From Eubacterium sp. (GTDB lineage: Bacteria > Bacillota_A > Clostridia > Peptostreptococcales > Anaerovoracaceae): a stretch of 5,883 nucleotides of DNA. The notes under the pieces are model-generated. The model ran no database searches. It was not told the DNA's origin and worked only from the letters and a program-made list of their open reading frames with translations. Below, piece by piece: positions 4,983 to 5,883 of this stretch; position 1 is the first letter of the stretch; each line of letters starts with the position of its first letter. The stretch covers positions 1-5,883 of the forward strand of contig JAETSS010000090.1 of assembly GCA_021769545.1 (NCBI GenBank). Reading direction: 5' to 3'. Made by a program: the position numbers and the translations under genes.

Positions 4983-5883
4983 TTATCTCTGTAAGAAAGT
5001 CGGAATGTCGATACGTGACGCTCCCTTATAGATATCGTCCTCAGCAGCCGCAGCTTTTTCCTGCTGTGCTCCGCCTAATTCAGCGTTGCCTTCCGGTACG
5101 TTGGCGCCCGGAATAACGGAGCTGTTGAGCAGATCACTGTTGGTTTTCTCAAATCCGGCAGCTATTACCGTTACGGAGATCTCATCCTGCAGATCTTCCT
5201 TGATGGAAGCTCCCAGAATGATTATTGCATTCTTGTCTGCCTCCTCGTCGATCTGTGTAGCGACCTTGTCCACATCGAACATGGTAAGATCTCTTCCGCC
5301 TGTGATATTGATGAGGACCGCTCTTGCTCCCGAGATCTTCGTCTCGAGAAGAGGACTGTCTATAGCATCTCTTACTGCATCCTCGAGTCTCGTCTCGCCC
5401 TTGCCTGCTCCTACGCCCATATGTACGATGCCTCTGTCCTTCATGATGGTAGTAACGTCTGCAAAGTCGAGGTTTATGAGGGCATCATCGACGATGATGT
5501 CGGAGATTCCCTGAACGCCCTTCTTGAGGACTTCATCGGCAAGCTCGAATGCTTCGAGAAGCGATGTCTGTTCCTGTACCGTTTCAAGCAGCTTGTCGTT
5601 AGGAACAACTACCAGTGAATCCACATATTTCTTGAGGAATTTGATCCCCAGCTCTGCGTGCTCTCCACGCTTCTTTCCTTCGAATCTGAAAGGCTTGGTT
5701 ACGACTCCCACCGTAAGGATCCCCATGTCCTTGGCGATCTTCGCGATTATAGGAGCTGCTCCCGTACCTGTACCTCCGCCCATTCCGCATGTGACGAATA
5801 TCATGTCGGAACCTGCTATGAACTTTTCAAGGTCTTCCAGATTTTCCTCTGCGGATTTCTGTCCAACCTCAGGGTTTCCGCCT
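4983..5883 (-). CDS. ftsZ: Cell division protein FtsZ, C-terminal ~299 residues (5' end outside window)
   Basis: The frame is open to the window edge and begins GGNPEVGQKSAEENLE, which aligns with about residue 72 of B. subtilis FtsZ. The GTP-binding N-terminus is therefore missing only because the window ends. The ATG at 5804 is internal, not the start. FtsZ is the tubulin-like GTPase that polymerises into the midcell ring. Visible residues 35-41 carry the tubulin signature GGGTGTG, and the T7 synergy loop NLDFAD (137-142) carries the aspartates (139, 142) that complete the GTPase site of the neighbouring subunit. The globular part ends near 244 (VIAAGF). A short Ala/Glu/Gly-rich linker of about 45 residues follows, then the C-terminal peptide RIDIPTFLQR, which binds FtsA, SepF and similar partners. 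The expected full length is about 370 residues. The stop is TAA. Confidence 0.97.
   Translation of the reverse strand, partial: GGNPEVGQKSAEENLEDLEKFIAGSDMIFVTCGMGGGTGTGAAPIIAKIAKDMGILTVGVVTKPFRFEGKKRGEHAELGIKFLKKYVDSLVVVPNDKLLETVQEQTSLLEAFELADEVLKKGVQGISDIIVDDALINLDFADVTTIMKDRGIVHMGVGAGKGETRLEDAVRDAIDSPLLETKISGARAVLINITGGRDLTMFDVDKVATQIDEEADKNAIIILGASIKEDLQDEISVTVIAAGFEKTNSDLLNSSVIPGANVPEGNAELGGAQQEKAAAAEDDIYKGASRIDIPTFLQR

Noticed and set aside
4920..5040. A sigma-A-type promoter for rlmP in the ftsZ 3' end or spacer
   Set aside because: Partial -10-like (CATAAT, TATTCC) and -35-like (TTACAG) words occur, but none are paired at 16-18 nt spacing, so no promoter can be supported.
5802..5804. 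ATG at 5804 as the ftsZ start
   Set aside because: The frame stays open to 5883 and the upstream residues (GGNPEVGQKSAEENLE) are conserved FtsZ sequence, so this Met is internal.
1..5883. CRISPR array, insertion sequence, tRNA/rRNA gene, prophage or defence genes
   Set aside because: No direct repeat array, transposase, terminal inverted repeats, or tRNA-like cloverleaf was seen. Nearly all of the sequence is accounted for by core genes with spacers of 6-63 nt.

Overview
The window is a compact, entirely minus-strand stretch of a low-to-mid G+C Gram-positive chromosome, most likely a member of the Clostridia (Bacillota). The evidence is the gene order (SPOUT methyltransferase, pheS, pheT, zapA, mutS2-like start), which matches the Firmicutes arrangement ysgA-pheS-pheT-(rnhC)-zapA-(cvpA-polX)-mutS2 known from Bacillus subtilis. 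Strong AGGAGG-type ribosome binding sites, a FtsZ tail of the Gram-positive IDIPTF type and dominance of AGA arginine codons agree with this. Genus or species cannot be named from this sequence.

Read in the direction of transcription (high to low coordinates), the layout is as follows. Positions 5883-4983 hold the last ~299 codons of ftsZ, with the 5' end outside the window. Positions 4982-4920 are a 63-nt spacer with a perfect 10-bp hairpin. Positions 4919-4149 hold a 2'-O-ribose RNA methyltransferase of the SpoU/TrmH (SPOUT) family, probably rlmP/ysgA. Positions 4131-3109 hold pheS and 3096-625 hold pheT. Positions 613-50 hold a long form of zapA. Positions 43-1 hold the first 14 codons of a probable mutS2. 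From the methyltransferase to mutS2 the spacers are only 17, 12, 11 and 6 nt, so these genes look like one transcription unit. The plus strand carries no gene I can support.

Functionally the window joins two themes. One is translation: PheS and PheT form the alpha2beta2 phenylalanyl-tRNA synthetase, and the methyltransferase probably modifies 23S rRNA. The other is cell division: FtsZ forms the cytokinetic ring and ZapA bundles FtsZ filaments. Having ftsZ and zapA on either side of the same translation genes is the most noticeable organisational point.

I find no mobile element, CRISPR array, RNA gene or previously undescribed system. The points worth a second look are modest: a hairpin placed 17 nt before the methyltransferase start, a ZapA about twice the usual length, arginine codon use in the methyltransferase unlike its neighbours, stop codons built into ribosome binding sites, and the absence of a T-box leader next to pheS.
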